A stretch of 64,000 nt of DNA from Thiomonas delicata (GTDB lineage Bacteria; Pseudomonadota; Gammaproteobacteria; Burkholderiales; Burkholderiaceae_C): the NCBI RefSeq assembly GCF_900088825.1, contig NZ_LT592171.1:1707635-1771634 (forward strand), given 5' to 3'. A program made the position numbers and the translations under genes. Below, piece after piece: positions 47,494 through 58,571 of the stretch. How positions within the stretch are numbered: position 1 is the stretch's first letter; each line of letters starts with the position of its first letter. The notes below the pieces were generated by a model. It did not search any database and was not told the origin of the DNA. It saw only the letters and a list, made by a program, of their open reading frames with translations.

Positions 47494-48879
47494 TCACAGC
47501 CACCCGCTCTTAAATCCGGCACGCCGCAAGCCAGTCTGGAGGATGCTGGATTGACGGCCCAATTGCCATAAAAGACCGCTGCGGTAGTTTTCAATCATCA
47601 ACACGGTCATGCCCTGGTCCAGGCCAAACTCGCCTTCGGAGATCCAGCATGCATCACCTGGGGCGTTGAAACTGGCGTTGATGCCGCTGAAACGCAAGGC
47701 ATCGACCTGCTGAGGCGTGCCTGCGTCATGGAGATTGCGCATGGCGGGCAGCGCAATTTCTGGCGCAAAAACCAGCGATGCCGTGATTGATGTGCCAGCG
47801 ATGGTGCCATCGTCAGGTCCGTACGGGACACCGCGCGCGGCATAGCCGAAAAACCGTTGTTGCTGACCGCCTATGAGTCGCGGCCCCGCGCTGGGCCCTT
47901 CACCCGCAGAAAGGCCCCAGCAGTTGTCTGCATAGCCCATGAAAGTGTGCGGATTGCGAATGGCATATTCACGCTGCACATAGGTGGCGCGACGGCTGTT
48001 CTCGAAATAGTCGCATCGCTTCTCGCGCATGAAGCGGTCGCGAATGCCGCGAAAGTCAATCCACGCATGGGAGAACTGGTGAATGAACAGCGGCCCCGCA
48101 TAGAGAAAATCGTAGCCATAAAGATTCTCCCATTGATAGGTCACGGTCCACGTCTCAAAGCTTGCCGCTGTGAACGGATGCGTCGGCGAACCCAGGCCCA
48201 AGACATACAGCAGGATGGCTTCGCTATAGCCCTCCCAACCATAGTGCAAGAAACCGCATTCAGGCTTCCAGCCTTGGGCCACGGTTGCGCCCTGGTATTG
48301 CGCCCAGCGCCAATCCACCCTGAGGTACAAACGCTCGGCCAGTTCGCGCAGTTCCACCTCGGCGGGGGTGCTGGCGTCAAAGTAAGTGGCGGCGGTGAGC
48401 ATTCCGGCGATCAACAAGGCGGTGTCAATCAGCGACAGTTCGGACTGCCAGACACGGGCGCCGGTTTCCATGTCGAGAAAATGAAAGTAAAAGCCTTGAT
48501 AGCCGGTGGCTTCTGGGCTTCCCGACTGGTCGCTATGCCAGAAAAAACGCATGCTTCTCAGGCAGGCTTGCACGGCAGCGTCGCGTTCGATCCAGCCATG
48601 TTCGACAGCGACCGGATACGACGAAAGCGCAAAGCCAACCACCGCGATGCTGGCGGGCGAACCCTGCCGCGTAGTGTCGGCGACCAAACCGTTTCGCGGG
48701 TTGCTTGCCTTCGGAAAATAGTTGAAGGCGGCCTGCTGCAGGCTATTGAGCATGGCCGCATCGGCGAGTTTCATAGCCTCAGGCGTGATCGTCGCATCAA
48801 GTTGGATTGACGTTTGCTTCATCGCCTTGCCAGCAGATTTGTTGGAGTCGACATCTGACCGGATATTGGCGTCAATCAT
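47494..48879 (-). CDS. glycoamylase-domain protein (GH144-like, putative endo-beta-1,2-glucanase)
   Basis: A 461-residue protein with the conserved glycoamylase-like domain, related to the middle module of cyclic beta-1,2-glucan synthases and to GH144 beta-1,2-glucanases. Markers include YFPKASNPRNGLVADTT, FYFHFLDMETGARVW, AGPLFIHQFSHAWIDFR, the NPHTFMGYADNCWGLSAGEGPS region and a C-terminal GLDQGMTVLMIENYRSG. There is no signal peptide, so it should act in the cytoplasm. It overlaps pgm by 4 bp. Together with the GH94 enzyme encoded by the first gene it could degrade an internal beta-glucan. Substrate specificity is inferred from family relatives only. Confidence 0.82.
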   Translation of the reverse strand: MIDANIRSDVDSNKSAGKAMKQTSIQLDATITPEAMKLADAAMLNSLQQAAFNYFPKASNPRNGLVADTTRQGSPASIAVVGFALSSYPVAVEHGWIERDAAVQACLRSMRFFWHSDQSGSPEATGYQGFYFHFLDMETGARVWQSELSLIDTALLIAGMLTAATYFDASTPAEVELRELAERLYLRVDWRWAQYQGATVAQGWKPECGFLHYGWEGYSEAILLYVLGLGSPTHPFTAASFETWTVTYQWENLYGYDFLYAGPLFIHQFSHAWIDFRGIRDRFMREKRCDYFENSRRATYVQREYAIRNPHTFMGYADNCWGLSAGEGPSAGPRLIGGQQQRFFGYAARGVPYGPDDGTIAGTSITASLVFAPEIALPAMRNLHDAGTPQQVDALRFSGINASFNAPGDACWISEGEFGLDQGMTVLMIENYRSGLLWQLGRQSSILQTGLRRAGFKSGWL

Positions 48880-50567
48880 CCGGTTTGGCTGGTTACTGCT
48901 GTGGCCCCAGATGCAGCTGGCGCAATGGCGGCATCCACAATTTTTTGCGCCTCCGCCAGAATGCGCTGCAAGTGCTCTGGGCCCTGGGTGCTCTCGGCAT
49001 AGATTTTGTAAATGTCTTCCGTGCCGGATGGTCGCGCTGCAAACCAGCCGCTGCTGGCCACAACCTTGATGCCGCCAATGGGTGCGCCGTTGCCAGGCGC
49101 CATGTTGAGGACCCCCTCGATTTTTTCTCCGGCCAGTTCGGTTGAGGCAATCTGTTGCGGGGTCAATGCGCCCAACTGCTTTTTCTGCAGCGCTGTGGCT
49201 GGCGCTTCCACGCGGTCAGCCAGCGGAGGAGCGCCGAAAATCTTGGCCAATTCCTCGTAGAGGGCGCCAGGATCATGGCCAGTACGCGCGGTGATTTCGG
49301 CTGAAAGCAGCGCCGCCGTCAGGCCGTCTTTGTCCGTGGTCCAGACCGTGCCGTCGCGACGCAAAAATGCAGCGCCCGCACTTTCTTCGCCACCGAAACC
49401 CAGCGTACCGTCCAGCAAGCCTTTGGAGAACCATTTGAACCCGACCGGCACTTCGTCCAGAGTTCGACCCAGTCGGGCCGTGATCTGGTCGATCAGGCGC
49501 GTGCTGACAACGGTCTTGCCAACGGCAGCACGCGCGCTCCATTGCGGCCGATGGCGAAACAGGTAATCGATCGCGACCGAAAGATAGTGATTCGGCATGA
49601 GCAAGCCCGCAGCGGGCGTGACGATGCCGTGGCGGTCGTGGTCGGTGTCGCAGGCAAAGGCGATGTCGAAACGGTCCTTCATCGCAAGTAAGCGCTGCAT
49701 CGCGTATTTCGACGACGGGTCCATGCGAATCTGCCCGTCCCAGTCCAGCGTCATGAAGCGAAAGGTCGGGTCGACGATTTCGCTGACCACTTGCAAATCG
49801 ACCTTGTAGTGCTCCGCAATGCGGGCCCAGTAGTGCACACCTGCGCCGCCCAGCGGGTCGACGCCCATGCCGACCTTGGCGCTGCGAATCACGTCCATAT
49901 CCACCACGCTGCCAAGATCACCGATATAGGCGGAGAGAAAATCATGCCGGTGTGTGGTCGCTGCACGGAGGGCCCTGGCGTGCGCCATGCGCTTCACGCC
50001 ATCGAGATTATTTTCGAGAAAGCTGTTGGCCGTGGCGCCTATCCAGTCGGTGATGTCCTGGTCGGCAGGGCCGCCATTGGGCGGGTTGTATTTGAAGCCG
50101 CCATCGCGCGGCGGATTGTGCGACGGCGTCACCACAATGCCGTCGGCCAGACCTGTGCTGCGGCCACGGTTGTGGGTCAGGATGGCATACGAAATGGCCG
50201 GTGTCGGCGTGTATTCATCGTTCAAGGCCAGCATCACCTCGACGCCATTGGCCGCCAGAACCTCCAGCGCGCTTGCGCACGCTGGTTCGGACAACGCATG
50301 CGTATCGATGCCCATGAACAGAAGTCCGTTGATACCCTGCGCCTTGCGGTATTGGCAGATGGCCTGCGTAATGGAGAGCACATGCGCTTCGTTGAACGAA
50401 GCGTCGAAAGCCGAACCACGGTGCCCCGAAGTGCCGAAGGCAACGCGCTGTGCTGCGACGGTCGGGTCGGGGATGTCGACGTAATAGGCCGTCACGAGCT
50501 TGGCCACATCGACCAGCGATTCGACAGGCACTGGCTTGCCCGCAAGCGGGCTGATCTTGGCACTCAT
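48876..50567 (-). CDS. pgm: phosphoglucomutase (alpha-D-glucose phosphate-specific)
   Basis: A 563-residue enzyme interconverting glucose-1-phosphate and glucose-6-phosphate. The catalytic phosphoserine is in VTPSHNPPRDGG, the metal loop is DTDHDRHG, the sugar-binding loop GGEESAG and the phosphate-binding RPSGTEDIYKIYAES. The N-terminal FGTSGHRG is also typical. Both ends overlap neighbours by 4 bp. In the operon it links the GH94 product (glucose-1-phosphate) to the pentose phosphate enzymes. Confidence 0.95.
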   Translation of the reverse strand: MSAKISPLAGKPVPVESLVDVAKLVTAYYVDIPDPTVAAQRVAFGTSGHRGSAFDASFNEAHVLSITQAICQYRKAQGINGLLFMGIDTHALSEPACASALEVLAANGVEVMLALNDEYTPTPAISYAILTHNRGRSTGLADGIVVTPSHNPPRDGGFKYNPPNGGPADQDITDWIGATANSFLENNLDGVKRMAHARALRAATTHRHDFLSAYIGDLGSVVDMDVIRSAKVGMGVDPLGGAGVHYWARIAEHYKVDLQVVSEIVDPTFRFMTLDWDGQIRMDPSSKYAMQRLLAMKDRFDIAFACDTDHDRHGIVTPAAGLLMPNHYLSVAIDYLFRHRPQWSARAAVGKTVVSTRLIDQITARLGRTLDEVPVGFKWFSKGLLDGTLGFGGEESAGAAFLRRDGTVWTTDKDGLTAALLSAEITARTGHDPGALYEELAKIFGAPPLADRVEAPATALQKKQLGALTPQQIASTELAGEKIEGVLNMAPGNGAPIGGIKVVASSGWFAARPSGTEDIYKIYAESTQGPEHLQRILAEAQKIVDAAIAPAASGATAVTSQTG

Positions 50568-52732
50568 GCCCGTGCTCCAGACGAGGTTGATGGTTGGCGC
50601 ACCAGTTGCCGCCTGGCAGCTTCCACGACGTGCGTGACGTCAAAACCAAAATGCCCTTCGGTGACCTTGCCCGGCGCTGACAAGCCAAACGTGCGCATAC
50701 CGAGAACGGCGCCACGTTGCCCGACATAGCGCTCCCAGCCCAGCGGCGACGCGGCCTCGACCGAGACGCGCGCCGTCACCGCTGGCGGCAGCACGCTGTC
50801 GCGGTAGGCCTCGGATTCAGCCTCGAACAGCTCCCACGATGGCATGCTGACGACGCGTGTCTGGATGCCGTCACGCATCAGTTGTTCACGCGCGGCAACG
50901 CACAACGCGACTTCGCTGCCCGTCGCCAGAAGCAGGACGTCCGGTTCGCCATCCGCCGCGTCGGCCAGCACATAGGCACCTCGCGCGAGGCCAGCGGCGC
51001 TGGCGTAGTGGCGGCGATCGAGGGTGGGGAGCACCTGGCGTGTCAGCACAAGGCTGACCGGTCGGTCCGTCATCCGCATGATCACCTTCCACGCCTCCGC
51101 CACTTCATTCGCGTCGGCCGGGCGTAGCAGCACCATGCCGGGCATCGCCCGAAACGAGGCCAACTGCTCGACGGGCTGGTGCGTCGGCCCATCTTCGCCC
51201 ATGCTGATGGAGTCGTGCGTCCAGATGTAGATCACCGGAAGCCCCATCATCGCGCTCAGCCGAATGGCGCCCCGGCAGTAGTCGGTAAAGACAAAGAAGC
51301 TGGCGGCGAAGGCGCGCAGTTTCGACAAGGACAGACCGTTGGCCACAGCGCACATGGCATGTTCGCGAACGCCGAAATGGAGGTTGCGCCCGGCATAGGA
51401 ATGCGCCCTGTCTTCAGGTTCGGCGGGTGGCTCAAAGTCGCCGGCAAAGTCAAAGCTCAGATGGGTTTTGGTCGATGGTGACAAATCAGCTGCGCCACCA
51501 AGCAGCCAGGGGATGTGCGCGGCAAGGGCATTGAGCACTTTGGCTGAAGCGTCTCGCGTGGCGATGCCCTTGGGATCAGCCGCGAAACTCGGCAGCGAGC
51601 TGTCCAACCCGTCGGGTAAGGCACGCTGCTGCATGCGCTCGATTTGCAACGCAAGATCTGGATACTGACTTCGATACGCGTTGAATAACGTCGCCCAATC
51701 GGCATGGATACTGGCGCCGCGCGCGCCGAATTTTGCGCTGAAGTGCTCGGTCACGCCATTGGGAACCGCAAATTGCACGTCTGGGTCGAAGCCGAAAAAC
51801 TCTTTGACAAGCCGCACCTCTGCGGCGCCAAGCGCCTCGCCGTGGGCTTCCTTGGTGTCTTGCTTGTGTGGCGATCCATAACCAATATGGCTTTGCACGA
51901 TGATCATCGTCGGCCGGTCTTCGGTGTCGATGAAACGCTGCAAACTATGCGTCAAGGCCTCAAGGTCGTTGGCGTCGGCCACGTGTATGACCTGCCAGCC
52001 GTAGGCCTCGAATCGCGCGCCAACGTCCTCTGTGAAGGTGATGGCGGTCGAGCCCTCGATGCTGATGTGGTTGTCGTCGTAGATCCAGCACAAATTGGCG
52101 AGCTTCAAATGACCGGCGAGTGATGCCGCTTCGCTGCTGACGCCTTCCATCATGTCGCCGTCGCCGCACAAGGCGTACACGTTGTGGTCGAACAGCGCAA
52201 AGCCGGGGCGGTTGTAGGTCGCTGCGAGCCAAGCCGAGGCAATTGCCATGCCGACGCTGGTGGCCGCGCCCTGCCCCAGCGGCCCGGTCGTGGTCTCGAC
52301 GCCGACAGCATCACCGAATTCCGGGTGGCCGGTGCAGCAACTTCCCGCCTGGCGAAAGTGCTGCAACGCGTCCATGGTGACGGCCTTCCCGTGCGATGCG
52401 GCGCCCGTCTCGCTGCCGGACGCGGCCTGCGGCTTCACGCCACACAGAAACAAAAGGCTGTAGAGCAACGCCGATGCATGGCCCGATGAGAGCACGAAGC
52501 GGTCGCGGTTCGGCCAGTCGGGGGCGTTCGGGTCGTAGCGCAGGAAACGCTGCCACAGGCAGTAGGCGACTGGGGCCGCATCCAAGGGCGTACCGGGGTG
52601 GCCGGAGTTTGCCTTTTGCACGGCGTCGATGGACAGCGTACGCAGCGTGTTGATGCAGAGCTGGTCGCGCTGCGCCGCGTCCCGCGCCTCGTTGCTATCG
52701 GCGGGGTGAATGCTCTGCACACGCTGGTTCAT
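50564..52732 (-). CDS. tkt: transketolase
   Basis: A 722-residue thiamine-diphosphate enzyme moving two-carbon units among sugar phosphates. The ThDP motif begins CGDGDMMEGVSSEAASLAGH and ends YDDNHISIEG; N-terminal KANSGHPGTPLDAAP, the FGVREHAMCAVANGLSL segment and the C-terminal domain are complete. It overlaps pgm and the DUF2090 gene by 4 bp each. A second housekeeping transketolase probably exists elsewhere, as this one sits in an accessory-type operon. Confidence 0.95.
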   Translation of the reverse strand: MNQRVQSIHPADSNEARDAAQRDQLCINTLRTLSIDAVQKANSGHPGTPLDAAPVAYCLWQRFLRYDPNAPDWPNRDRFVLSSGHASALLYSLLFLCGVKPQAASGSETGAASHGKAVTMDALQHFRQAGSCCTGHPEFGDAVGVETTTGPLGQGAATSVGMAIASAWLAATYNRPGFALFDHNVYALCGDGDMMEGVSSEAASLAGHLKLANLCWIYDDNHISIEGSTAITFTEDVGARFEAYGWQVIHVADANDLEALTHSLQRFIDTEDRPTMIIVQSHIGYGSPHKQDTKEAHGEALGAAEVRLVKEFFGFDPDVQFAVPNGVTEHFSAKFGARGASIHADWATLFNAYRSQYPDLALQIERMQQRALPDGLDSSLPSFAADPKGIATRDASAKVLNALAAHIPWLLGGAADLSPSTKTHLSFDFAGDFEPPAEPEDRAHSYAGRNLHFGVREHAMCAVANGLSLSKLRAFAASFFVFTDYCRGAIRLSAMMGLPVIYIWTHDSISMGEDGPTHQPVEQLASFRAMPGMVLLRPADANEVAEAWKVIMRMTDRPVSLVLTRQVLPTLDRRHYASAAGLARGAYVLADAADGEPDVLLLATGSEVALCVAAREQLMRDGIQTRVVSMPSWELFEAESEAYRDSVLPPAVTARVSVEAASPLGWERYVGQRGAVLGMRTFGLSAPGKVTEGHFGFDVTHVVEAARRQLVRQPSTSSGARA

Positions 52733-53676
52733 GATGCCACTCCTGACATGGCGCGAATGCCGTGCGTCAAGCGCCCGCGCTCGAAAATATCAACCCACTC
52801 GCGTAAGCGCTCGGCAATTTGTGTTGCCGCCGCCACGCGCGTCAGGGTCCGTTCGCGGTAAGCGGCGACCGCATCCCAAAAGCTGGTGCGGCCCACGGCG
52901 AAGCCGATGAACCCTGGCACGCTTGCCGCTGTCGCAAGCCAACTGCGCACGCTGGCCTCGTCCGCACCACGGCCAAGCACAATGCAGCTGACCGTGCTGC
53001 GCCCACCGCGCCGCGCCGCTTCGACCATCCGAACGCAATCGTGGCGCTCGGCAAGTCCCTCGATCTTCCACAGGTCGGGCTCAATCCCTGCGTCTTGCAA
53101 GGCATGGATCGCTTCGACCATGAGCTGCGGACGCATCGTCAGGTCATAGGCTGCACGGTCGCCTTTGAGCCCGGCCAGTTGTTGCGCGGTTGCCGGCACC
53201 AGCAGTTCGAACATGAAGCGGCGCCCACTGGCCTGGCAGACGTCGGACAGTTGTTTCAGGCGTTCCTCTTGGCGCAGGTTCAGCGCATGGTCCCCCTCGG
53301 GGTTGTAGCGCACCAGCACCTTGGCAAACGTCGGGTCGAAGACTTCGATATGACGGGCGAAGTCGTCGCCATATTCGAACCGGAACTCCTCCGAGCCACT
53401 ACTCTCGGTGGACAGCGCCGTGATGAAACCGCGCTGGTGCGCATCTCGCAAAATGGCGCTGCCAAACTCTTCGTCGACCAGGATGCCGGCCGCATCGCGG
53501 GGCACACCCGCCTCAAGAGCCAGCTGGAAGCCTTCATAAATAAGCTGCTTGCTGTCGCAAACGTCTGCGTGCTGTTGCGAGGTCAGCGGCTGCTTGAAGT
53601 GAAACATGCCGGTGATGTAGGAATGCCGGTGGTCGAATGGCAGCACATACAGTGCCTGGTCGTCGCCTGATGTCAT
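52729..53676 (-). CDS. DUF2090 family (IolC C-terminal-type) aldolase-like protein
   Basis: A 315-residue TIM-barrel protein resembling the DUF2090 domain fused to IolC in some bacteria, which is linked to 2-deoxy-5-keto-D-gluconate-6-phosphate or related sugar-phosphate aldol cleavage. It begins [16 protein letters not shown], with [32 protein letters not shown] and [14 protein letters not shown] further on, the last holding a possible Schiff-base Lys. It stands between pgi and tkt with 4-bp overlaps at both ends. In this context it may supply a triose-phosphate/hexose-phosphate aldolase step that the operon otherwise lacks; that is inference. Confidence 0.72.
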   Translation of the reverse strand: MTSGDDQALYVLPFDHRHSYITGMFHFKQPLTSQQHADVCDSKQLIYEGFQLALEAGVPRDAAGILVDEEFGSAILRDAHQRGFITALSTESSGSEEFRFEYGDDFARHIEVFDPTFAKVLVRYNPEGDHALNLRQEERLKQLSDVCQASGRRFMFELLVPATAQQLAGLKGDRAAYDLTMRPQLMVEAIHALQDAGIEPDLWKIEGLAERHDCVRMVEAARRGGRSTVSCIVLGRGADEASVRSWLATAASVPGFIGFAVGRTSFWDAVAAYRERTLTRVAAATQIAERLREWVDIFERGRLTHGIRAMSGVAS

Positions 53677-55358
53677 GATGACTCCTTACGTTGGCGTTGG
53701 TAACGCCGCATGAGGGTGTTGGTCGAGCTGTCATGGGTGAGCGGGCCATGGCTGTTGTCGGCCAACTCCGTCACGATGCGCTGCGCCAGAACCTTGCCCA
53801 GCTCGACACCCCACTGGTCAAACGAATCGATATTCCAGATGACGCCTTGCGTGAAGACGCTGTGTTCGTACAGCGCCACCAAGGCGCCGAGTGTGTAGGG
53901 TGTCAGCCGCTCGGCCAGCAAGGTATTGCTCGGGCGGTTGCCCTCGCATACGCGTTGCGCAACTTGCGCTTCGTCCACACCTTCGGCCATCAGTGCCTGC
54001 GCCGTTTTGCCAAATGCCAGAGCCTCGCTCTGCGCAAACAGATTGGCCATCAGTAAGTCGTGCTGACCGGCCTGTGGGTTTTGGCTGTGGGAAAAGCCGA
54101 TGAAATCACACGCGACCAGCCGGGTGCCCTGATGCAGCAGCTGGAAAAACGAGTGCTGGCCATTGGTCCCCGGTTCTCCCCAAACAATGGGCGAAGTGGA
54201 CGTGCTGACGGCTTGCCCCGTGGCCGTGACATGCTTGCCGTTGCTTTCCATCGTCAACTGCTGCAGGTAGGCAGGAAAGCGTTTGAGATAGTGGTCGTAG
54301 GGCAACACGGCCAGCGTCTCGGCGCCAAGAAAGTTGTTGTTCCAAATGGCCAGCAGGCCCAGCAGCACGGGCATGTTGCGGGCCAGAGGTGTCCTGTGAA
54401 AATGTTCGTCCATGGCGCGAAAGCCGGACAGCATGGCTCGAAAGTGCTCGGGCCCGACGGCAACCATGCTGATCAGGCCGATGGCCGAATCCATCGAGTA
54501 GCGACCACCAACCCAGTCCCATAACGCAAACATATGGGCAGCATCAATGCCAAACGCGGCAACTGCTTCGGCGTTGGTCGACACGGCGACAAAATGGCTG
54601 GCAATGGCGCGTTCATCGCCGAGTTGCGCCAGGCTCCAGGCGCGCGCGGCGTGCGCATTGGTCAGCGTGTCGAAGGTTCGGAAGCTCTTGGAGCAGATGA
54701 TGAAGAGGGTTTCGGCTGCATCCAGACCACGCGTCGCTTCGACCAGATCGCTGGGATCGATATTGGAGACAAAGCCCAAGTGCAACCCGATCTTGCTGTA
54801 GGGGTGCAAGGCCTCGCAATCCATCACCGGCCCGAGATCGGAGCCGCCAATGCCGATGTTGATCACATTGCGGATGGGCTTGCCAGTGTGGCCCCGCCAT
54901 TCGCCGCTGCGAATACGCTCCGCAAAATCAGCCATGCGGTCGAGGACGGCGTGGACTTCGGGCACGACGTTGACCCCGTCCACGACGATGCGCTCATCCG
55001 CCGGTGCGCGTAGCGCCGTATGCAGCACGGCACGCTTCTCCGTCGCGTTGATCGGGTCACCACGAAACATGGCGTCCCTGCGCTCGCGCAGGCCGCAATG
55101 CTCGGCCAGATCAACCAGCAATGCAAGCGTTTCGTCGGTAACCCGGTTTTTGGAAAAGTCGAAATACAGCCCGGCAGCTTCGACCTGCAGGCGTTCGCCG
55201 CGCTGCGGATCGTCAGCGAAAAACTGGCGCAGGTGCCGCGAACCCATCATGCGATGATGGTCGACGAGCGCCTGCCACGCAGGAAGCTGGGTCAGCGGTG
55301 GTGCCGATGGGCGTGGATGCAGCAAGCCAGGTGATCTAGGCGGTTCTGCGCGGTTCAT
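53673..55358 (-). CDS. pgi: glucose-6-phosphate isomerase
   Basis: A 561-residue phosphoglucose isomerase. Signatures [14 protein letters not shown] (sugar-phosphate binding), [29 protein letters not shown] (active-site Glu) and the C-terminal [10 protein letters not shown] (Lys) are intact. ATG at 55358 overlaps the tal stop (ATGA); a longer reading to 55421 is unnecessary. In the operon it returns fructose-6-phosphate to glucose-6-phosphate, closing a cyclic pentose phosphate route. Confidence 0.95.
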   Translation of the reverse strand: MNRAEPPRSPGLLHPRPSAPPLTQLPAWQALVDHHRMMGSRHLRQFFADDPQRGERLQVEAAGLYFDFSKNRVTDETLALLVDLAEHCGLRERRDAMFRGDPINATEKRAVLHTALRAPADERIVVDGVNVVPEVHAVLDRMADFAERIRSGEWRGHTGKPIRNVINIGIGGSDLGPVMDCEALHPYSKIGLHLGFVSNIDPSDLVEATRGLDAAETLFIICSKSFRTFDTLTNAHAARAWSLAQLGDERAIASHFVAVSTNAEAVAAFGIDAAHMFALWDWVGGRYSMDSAIGLISMVAVGPEHFRAMLSGFRAMDEHFHRTPLARNMPVLLGLLAIWNNNFLGAETLAVLPYDHYLKRFPAYLQQLTMESNGKHVTATGQAVSTSTSPIVWGEPGTNGQHSFFQLLHQGTRLVACDFIGFSHSQNPQAGQHDLLMANLFAQSEALAFGKTAQALMAEGVDEAQVAQRVCEGNRPSNTLLAERLTPYTLGALVALYEHSVFTQGVIWNIDSFDQWGVELGKVLAQRIVTELADNSHGPLTHDSSTNTLMRRYQRQRKESS

Positions 55359-56446
55359 GACGTGCAAACCTGCGCAAGATGTGATTTTTTGGTGCCGATC
55401 GCCTGCAAGAGTTGACGCCACGATGCGACAAACGCCTCAGCACCTTCACGCTGCAGGCGCTCGGCCAGGACATCAATGGCGATGCCCTGGCGGCTGAAGT
55501 CCGCAAGCACGGCATCGGCATCGCCGCCATTCGTTGGCAGCTTCTTCTTGACTTGGCCGTGGTCGGCAAAGGCGAGCAATGTTTTTTCTGGAATGGTGTT
55601 GACGGTGCGCGGAGCAGCAAGCGCCTCGACATACACGGTGTCAGACGCCTGCGGGTCTTTCGTGCCGGTGCTGGCCCACAGCACGCGCTGTGCGCTGGCG
55701 CCAGCCGCAGCCAGCTTCTGCCAACGGGGCGAAGCGAGCAAGGCGCAATAGGCCTGGTAGGTCTGCATGGCCACGGCAATGCCGAGGCGATTGCGCGATT
55801 GCGGTGAAACGGTGTCTTTCACCGCGACATCCCAGCGGCTGATAAAGAGCGACGCGACAGACCCGACATTGGGATCGAGCCCGGCCTCGATGCGCCGCTC
55901 GATGCCGCGCAAATAGGCCTCGGCGGCAGCCAGGTATTGTTCGCACGAAAACAGCAGCGTGACATTCACGGGAACGCCAGCAAAGATGGACGCCTCAATC
56001 GCCTCCAGGCCTTCGGTGGTTCCCGGAATTTTGATGAACAGGTTGGACCGATTGGCGCGCGCATGCAGCTCTGCCGCTTCCTTGATGGTGTTCGCAGCGT
56101 CATGGGCCAGCAGGGGAGACACTTCCAGCGAAACCCAGCCATCCACCCCAGCACTGGCGTCGAAGGTGGAGCGGAACAAGTCAGCCGCCCGGCTCAGGTC
56201 TTCCAGCGCCAATTCAAAGAACAGGCTGACGTCCGACTTGCCTTTGCCCAACTGGCTGAGAATTGCGGCGTCATAGGCGGTGGAGTGCCCGATGGCGTGC
56301 TCGAAAATGGTCGGGTTCGAGGTCAGGCCCGTCACATGCAAGTCACGGATATAACGTGCCAGCGTGCCGCTGGTCAGTAACTCCCGCGTGATGTTGTCGA
56401 GCCATATGCTTTGGCCGAGGTTGTGCAGTTGTTGTGTGGGGTTCAT
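55355..56446 (-). CDS. tal: transaldolase (Tal)
   Basis: A 363-residue transaldolase of the longer bacterial type. The N-terminal [17 protein letters not shown] and the Schiff-base region [14 protein letters not shown] (Lys) are present, with SRWDVAVKD further on. It transfers dihydroxyacetone units between sedoheptulose-7-phosphate and glyceraldehyde-3-phosphate. CAGGAAT lies 6 nt before the ATG at 56446, which overlaps the HAD gene's stop by 4 bp. Confidence 0.93.
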   Translation of the reverse strand: MNPTQQLHNLGQSIWLDNITRELLTSGTLARYIRDLHVTGLTSNPTIFEHAIGHSTAYDAAILSQLGKGKSDVSLFFELALEDLSRAADLFRSTFDASAGVDGWVSLEVSPLLAHDAANTIKEAAELHARANRSNLFIKIPGTTEGLEAIEASIFAGVPVNVTLLFSCEQYLAAAEAYLRGIERRIEAGLDPNVGSVASLFISRWDVAVKDTVSPQSRNRLGIAVAMQTYQAYCALLASPRWQKLAAAGASAQRVLWASTGTKDPQASDTVYVEALAAPRTVNTIPEKTLLAFADHGQVKKKLPTNGGDADAVLADFSRQGIAIDVLAERLQREGAEAFVASWRQLLQAIGTKKSHLAQVCTS

Positions 56447-57156
56447 GGCGATTCCTGTTTTGAACGACTGGTTGCTTTTTGCCCCAGCAACGTGGGGAGA
56501 TCGATGGCCAGCAAATCGCCGATGCAATCGAGGCTGATGTCGGCCTGCGGACAATTCGCAATGTTGTTTGGGTCGGTGGCGTAATGGCCCTGGCGTGCAA
56601 ACACGGTCGTCAGGCGCGCACCCAGGCTTTGCTTCATGGCGGCAAGAATGCGCAGCTTGTCGTCCACCATGACATAGTGTTGCGCCGGGAAGCGTTGCTG
56701 CATCGGGTGGAGCATGCGTTCTTTGTGGAGATAGATCAGCACGCGGCCATCGACCGCATGCCACAGGCCCGAGCGCTGCACCTTGTGCGGCTGGAACACG
56801 ACGTCGCCATCGGTCAGCAGCACAGTCGTGCCGAATGTTTGGAGTCGTTCGATGACGTTGAGCGCACCGGCATAGAGCCTGTCGACGAATGGATAGTCGA
56901 TGAGGAACGTGGACATTTCAAGCAGCCGCGGATCACTCTGCGCATCGCTTAGCTCATCCATGCGGTAGCGCTGCAAGGCGCCCAGGTAGTCGGCATAGCC
57001 CAGCTCGCTGCGCAATTGCTCGAAGAATTCCCAGTAGCGTTCAGCGCTGGCGTGGCCGAAGGCGCGCTCCAGGTGCTGCCTGAGATCGAGGATGACACGG
57101 TCGTTGTCGAGTAGCGTGTTGTCCACGTCCAGCAAAAAAACTGTATCGTGCGTCAC
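56443..57156 (-). CDS. HAD family hydrolase
   Basis: A 237-residue haloacid-dehalogenase-type phosphatase. Motif I is LLDVDNTLLDND, motif II TVLLTDGDVV, a Lys lies in FQPHKVQ, and motif IV is YVMVDDKLRIL. A helical cap lies between motifs I and II (about residues 25-95). The GTG at 57156, 4 bp after the zwf stop, gives the compact start MTHDTVFLLDVDNT; an ATG at 57204 inside zwf is possible. Substrate is unknown, but its place between zwf and tal suggests a sugar phosphate. Confidence 0.83.
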   Translation of the reverse strand: MTHDTVFLLDVDNTLLDNDRVILDLRQHLERAFGHASAERYWEFFEQLRSELGYADYLGALQRYRMDELSDAQSDPRLLEMSTFLIDYPFVDRLYAGALNVIERLQTFGTTVLLTDGDVVFQPHKVQRSGLWHAVDGRVLIYLHKERMLHPMQQRFPAQHYVMVDDKLRILAAMKQSLGARLTTVFARQGHYATDPNNIANCPQADISLDCIGDLLAIDLPTLLGQKATSRSKQESP

Positions 57157-57160
57157 GGCA

Positions 57161-58570
57161 TCACCGCACTGTTTCTGGGTTGTGCCAGCCGCCGTAGGCG
57201 GCAATCAGGTGGTTGGCCTCGTCTGGCCCCCAACTGCCCGTTGGGTAGACCATGGCACGCGGGTGTTTGGAGAGCACCGGCTCAACCACAGCCCAGGCGG
57301 CCTCCACGGTTTCTTCACTGGTAAACAAGGCGTTGTCGCCAGACATGGCGTCGGTAAGCAGGCGCTCATAGGGCGTTTCTTCGCCATCGCCATCTTCTGC
57401 CAAGGTCAGTTCGCGTTGATCGCCCTCATAGCCCTTGCCAGGGCGCTTGACGCGCGCGGCCAGCGCGATCATCGATGTAGGCGATAGCTGGAAGCGCAGG
57501 TAATTGGGCTGCACGCCGCTAGCCACGGCGTCCGCGAACAGCGCCTGGGAAGGCGGTTGCAATCGAACGAGCACCTCGCAGCTTGTCACGGGCAGTTGCT
57601 TGCCAGCCCGCAAATACCATGGCACGCCCGCCCAGCGTTTGGAGTTGATGTGCAGACGCATCGCGCAATAGGTTTCGACATCCGACTCTTTCGCGACCTG
57701 CGGCTCATCGCGATAACCCGCGTACTGGCCGCGTACCAGGTCGGCTGGGTGCAAGGGACGCATCGCCTTGAAGATCTTGAGCTTCTCGCTGTTGACGGCC
57801 GCGAAATCGCGTCTTGTCGGTGGCTCCATGGCCAGCAAGGCTGCAATCTGGAAGAGGTGGTTCTGGATGACGTCACGCAGGCAACCGGCGCTCTCGTAAA
57901 ACTTTCCGCGCCCCAATACGCCAAAATCCTCGGCAAGGGTGATTTGCACACTGGCCACATGCTGGCGGTTCCAGATGGGTTCGAGAAAGGTATTGGCGAA
58001 GCGAAAATAAAGAAGGTTCATGATCGCGCCCTTGCCCAGGAAGTGATCAATGCGGAAGATGGCCTCGCTGGGAAAGGCGTCGGACGCGACACGGTTGAGT
58101 TCGCGCGCCGAGGCCAGGTCGCGACCGAATGGCTTCTCGACGATGACTCGCCCCTGCGCAGCCAGCCCCGCCTTGCTCAACCCTTGTATGACAGTGGCAA
58201 ACAGCGCGGGCGGTATGGCCAAATAGTGCGCTGGCCGCTGGGCGGCACCGAGCGCCCGTTTGAGTTTGGCGTAGGTGTCCGCGTCGTTGTAATCACCACT
58301 GACGTATTGAATTTGAGAGAGCAGTTGGGCCAGTGCGGGCGCGTCGTCCACGGCGCCGGCGCGCTCTATGCTTTGCTGTGCATGGGCACGGAATTGCGCA
58401 AGCGTCCAGGACGAAGAGGCCACACCGATGATGGGCCCATTCAGTGCGCCACTCTTGCGCATGGCATAGAGCGCCGGAAAAATCATTTTGTCGGCGAGAT
58501 CACCGGTAGCACCAAACACCACCAGCGCATCCGACTGCTGGGCTGAAGCGCGGGAAGGATCATCATGCAT
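57161..58570 (-). CDS. zwf: glucose-6-phosphate 1-dehydrogenase
   Basis: A 469-residue enzyme oxidising glucose-6-phosphate to 6-phosphogluconolactone with NAD(P)+. The N-terminal nucleotide fold is [19 protein letters not shown]; the active site is [19 protein letters not shown] (His and Lys); [11 protein letters not shown] gives the substrate-site Lys. Slightly shorter than E. coli Zwf. The ATG at 58570 is one base after the gnd stop. No 6-phosphogluconolactonase gene is in the operon, so lactone opening would rely on another locus or occur spontaneously. Confidence 0.94.
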   Translation of the reverse strand: MHDDPSRASAQQSDALVVFGATGDLADKMIFPALYAMRKSGALNGPIIGVASSSWTLAQFRAHAQQSIERAGAVDDAPALAQLLSQIQYVSGDYNDADTYAKLKRALGAAQRPAHYLAIPPALFATVIQGLSKAGLAAQGRVIVEKPFGRDLASARELNRVASDAFPSEAIFRIDHFLGKGAIMNLLYFRFANTFLEPIWNRQHVASVQITLAEDFGVLGRGKFYESAGCLRDVIQNHLFQIAALLAMEPPTRRDFAAVNSEKLKIFKAMRPLHPADLVRGQYAGYRDEPQVAKESDVETYCAMRLHINSKRWAGVPWYLRAGKQLPVTSCEVLVRLQPPSQALFADAVASGVQPNYLRFQLSPTSMIALAARVKRPGKGYEGDQRELTLAEDGDGEETPYERLLTDAMSGDNALFTSEETVEAAWAVVEPVLSKHPRAMVYPTGSWGPDEANHLIAAYGGWHNPETVR

Positions 58571-58571
58571 G

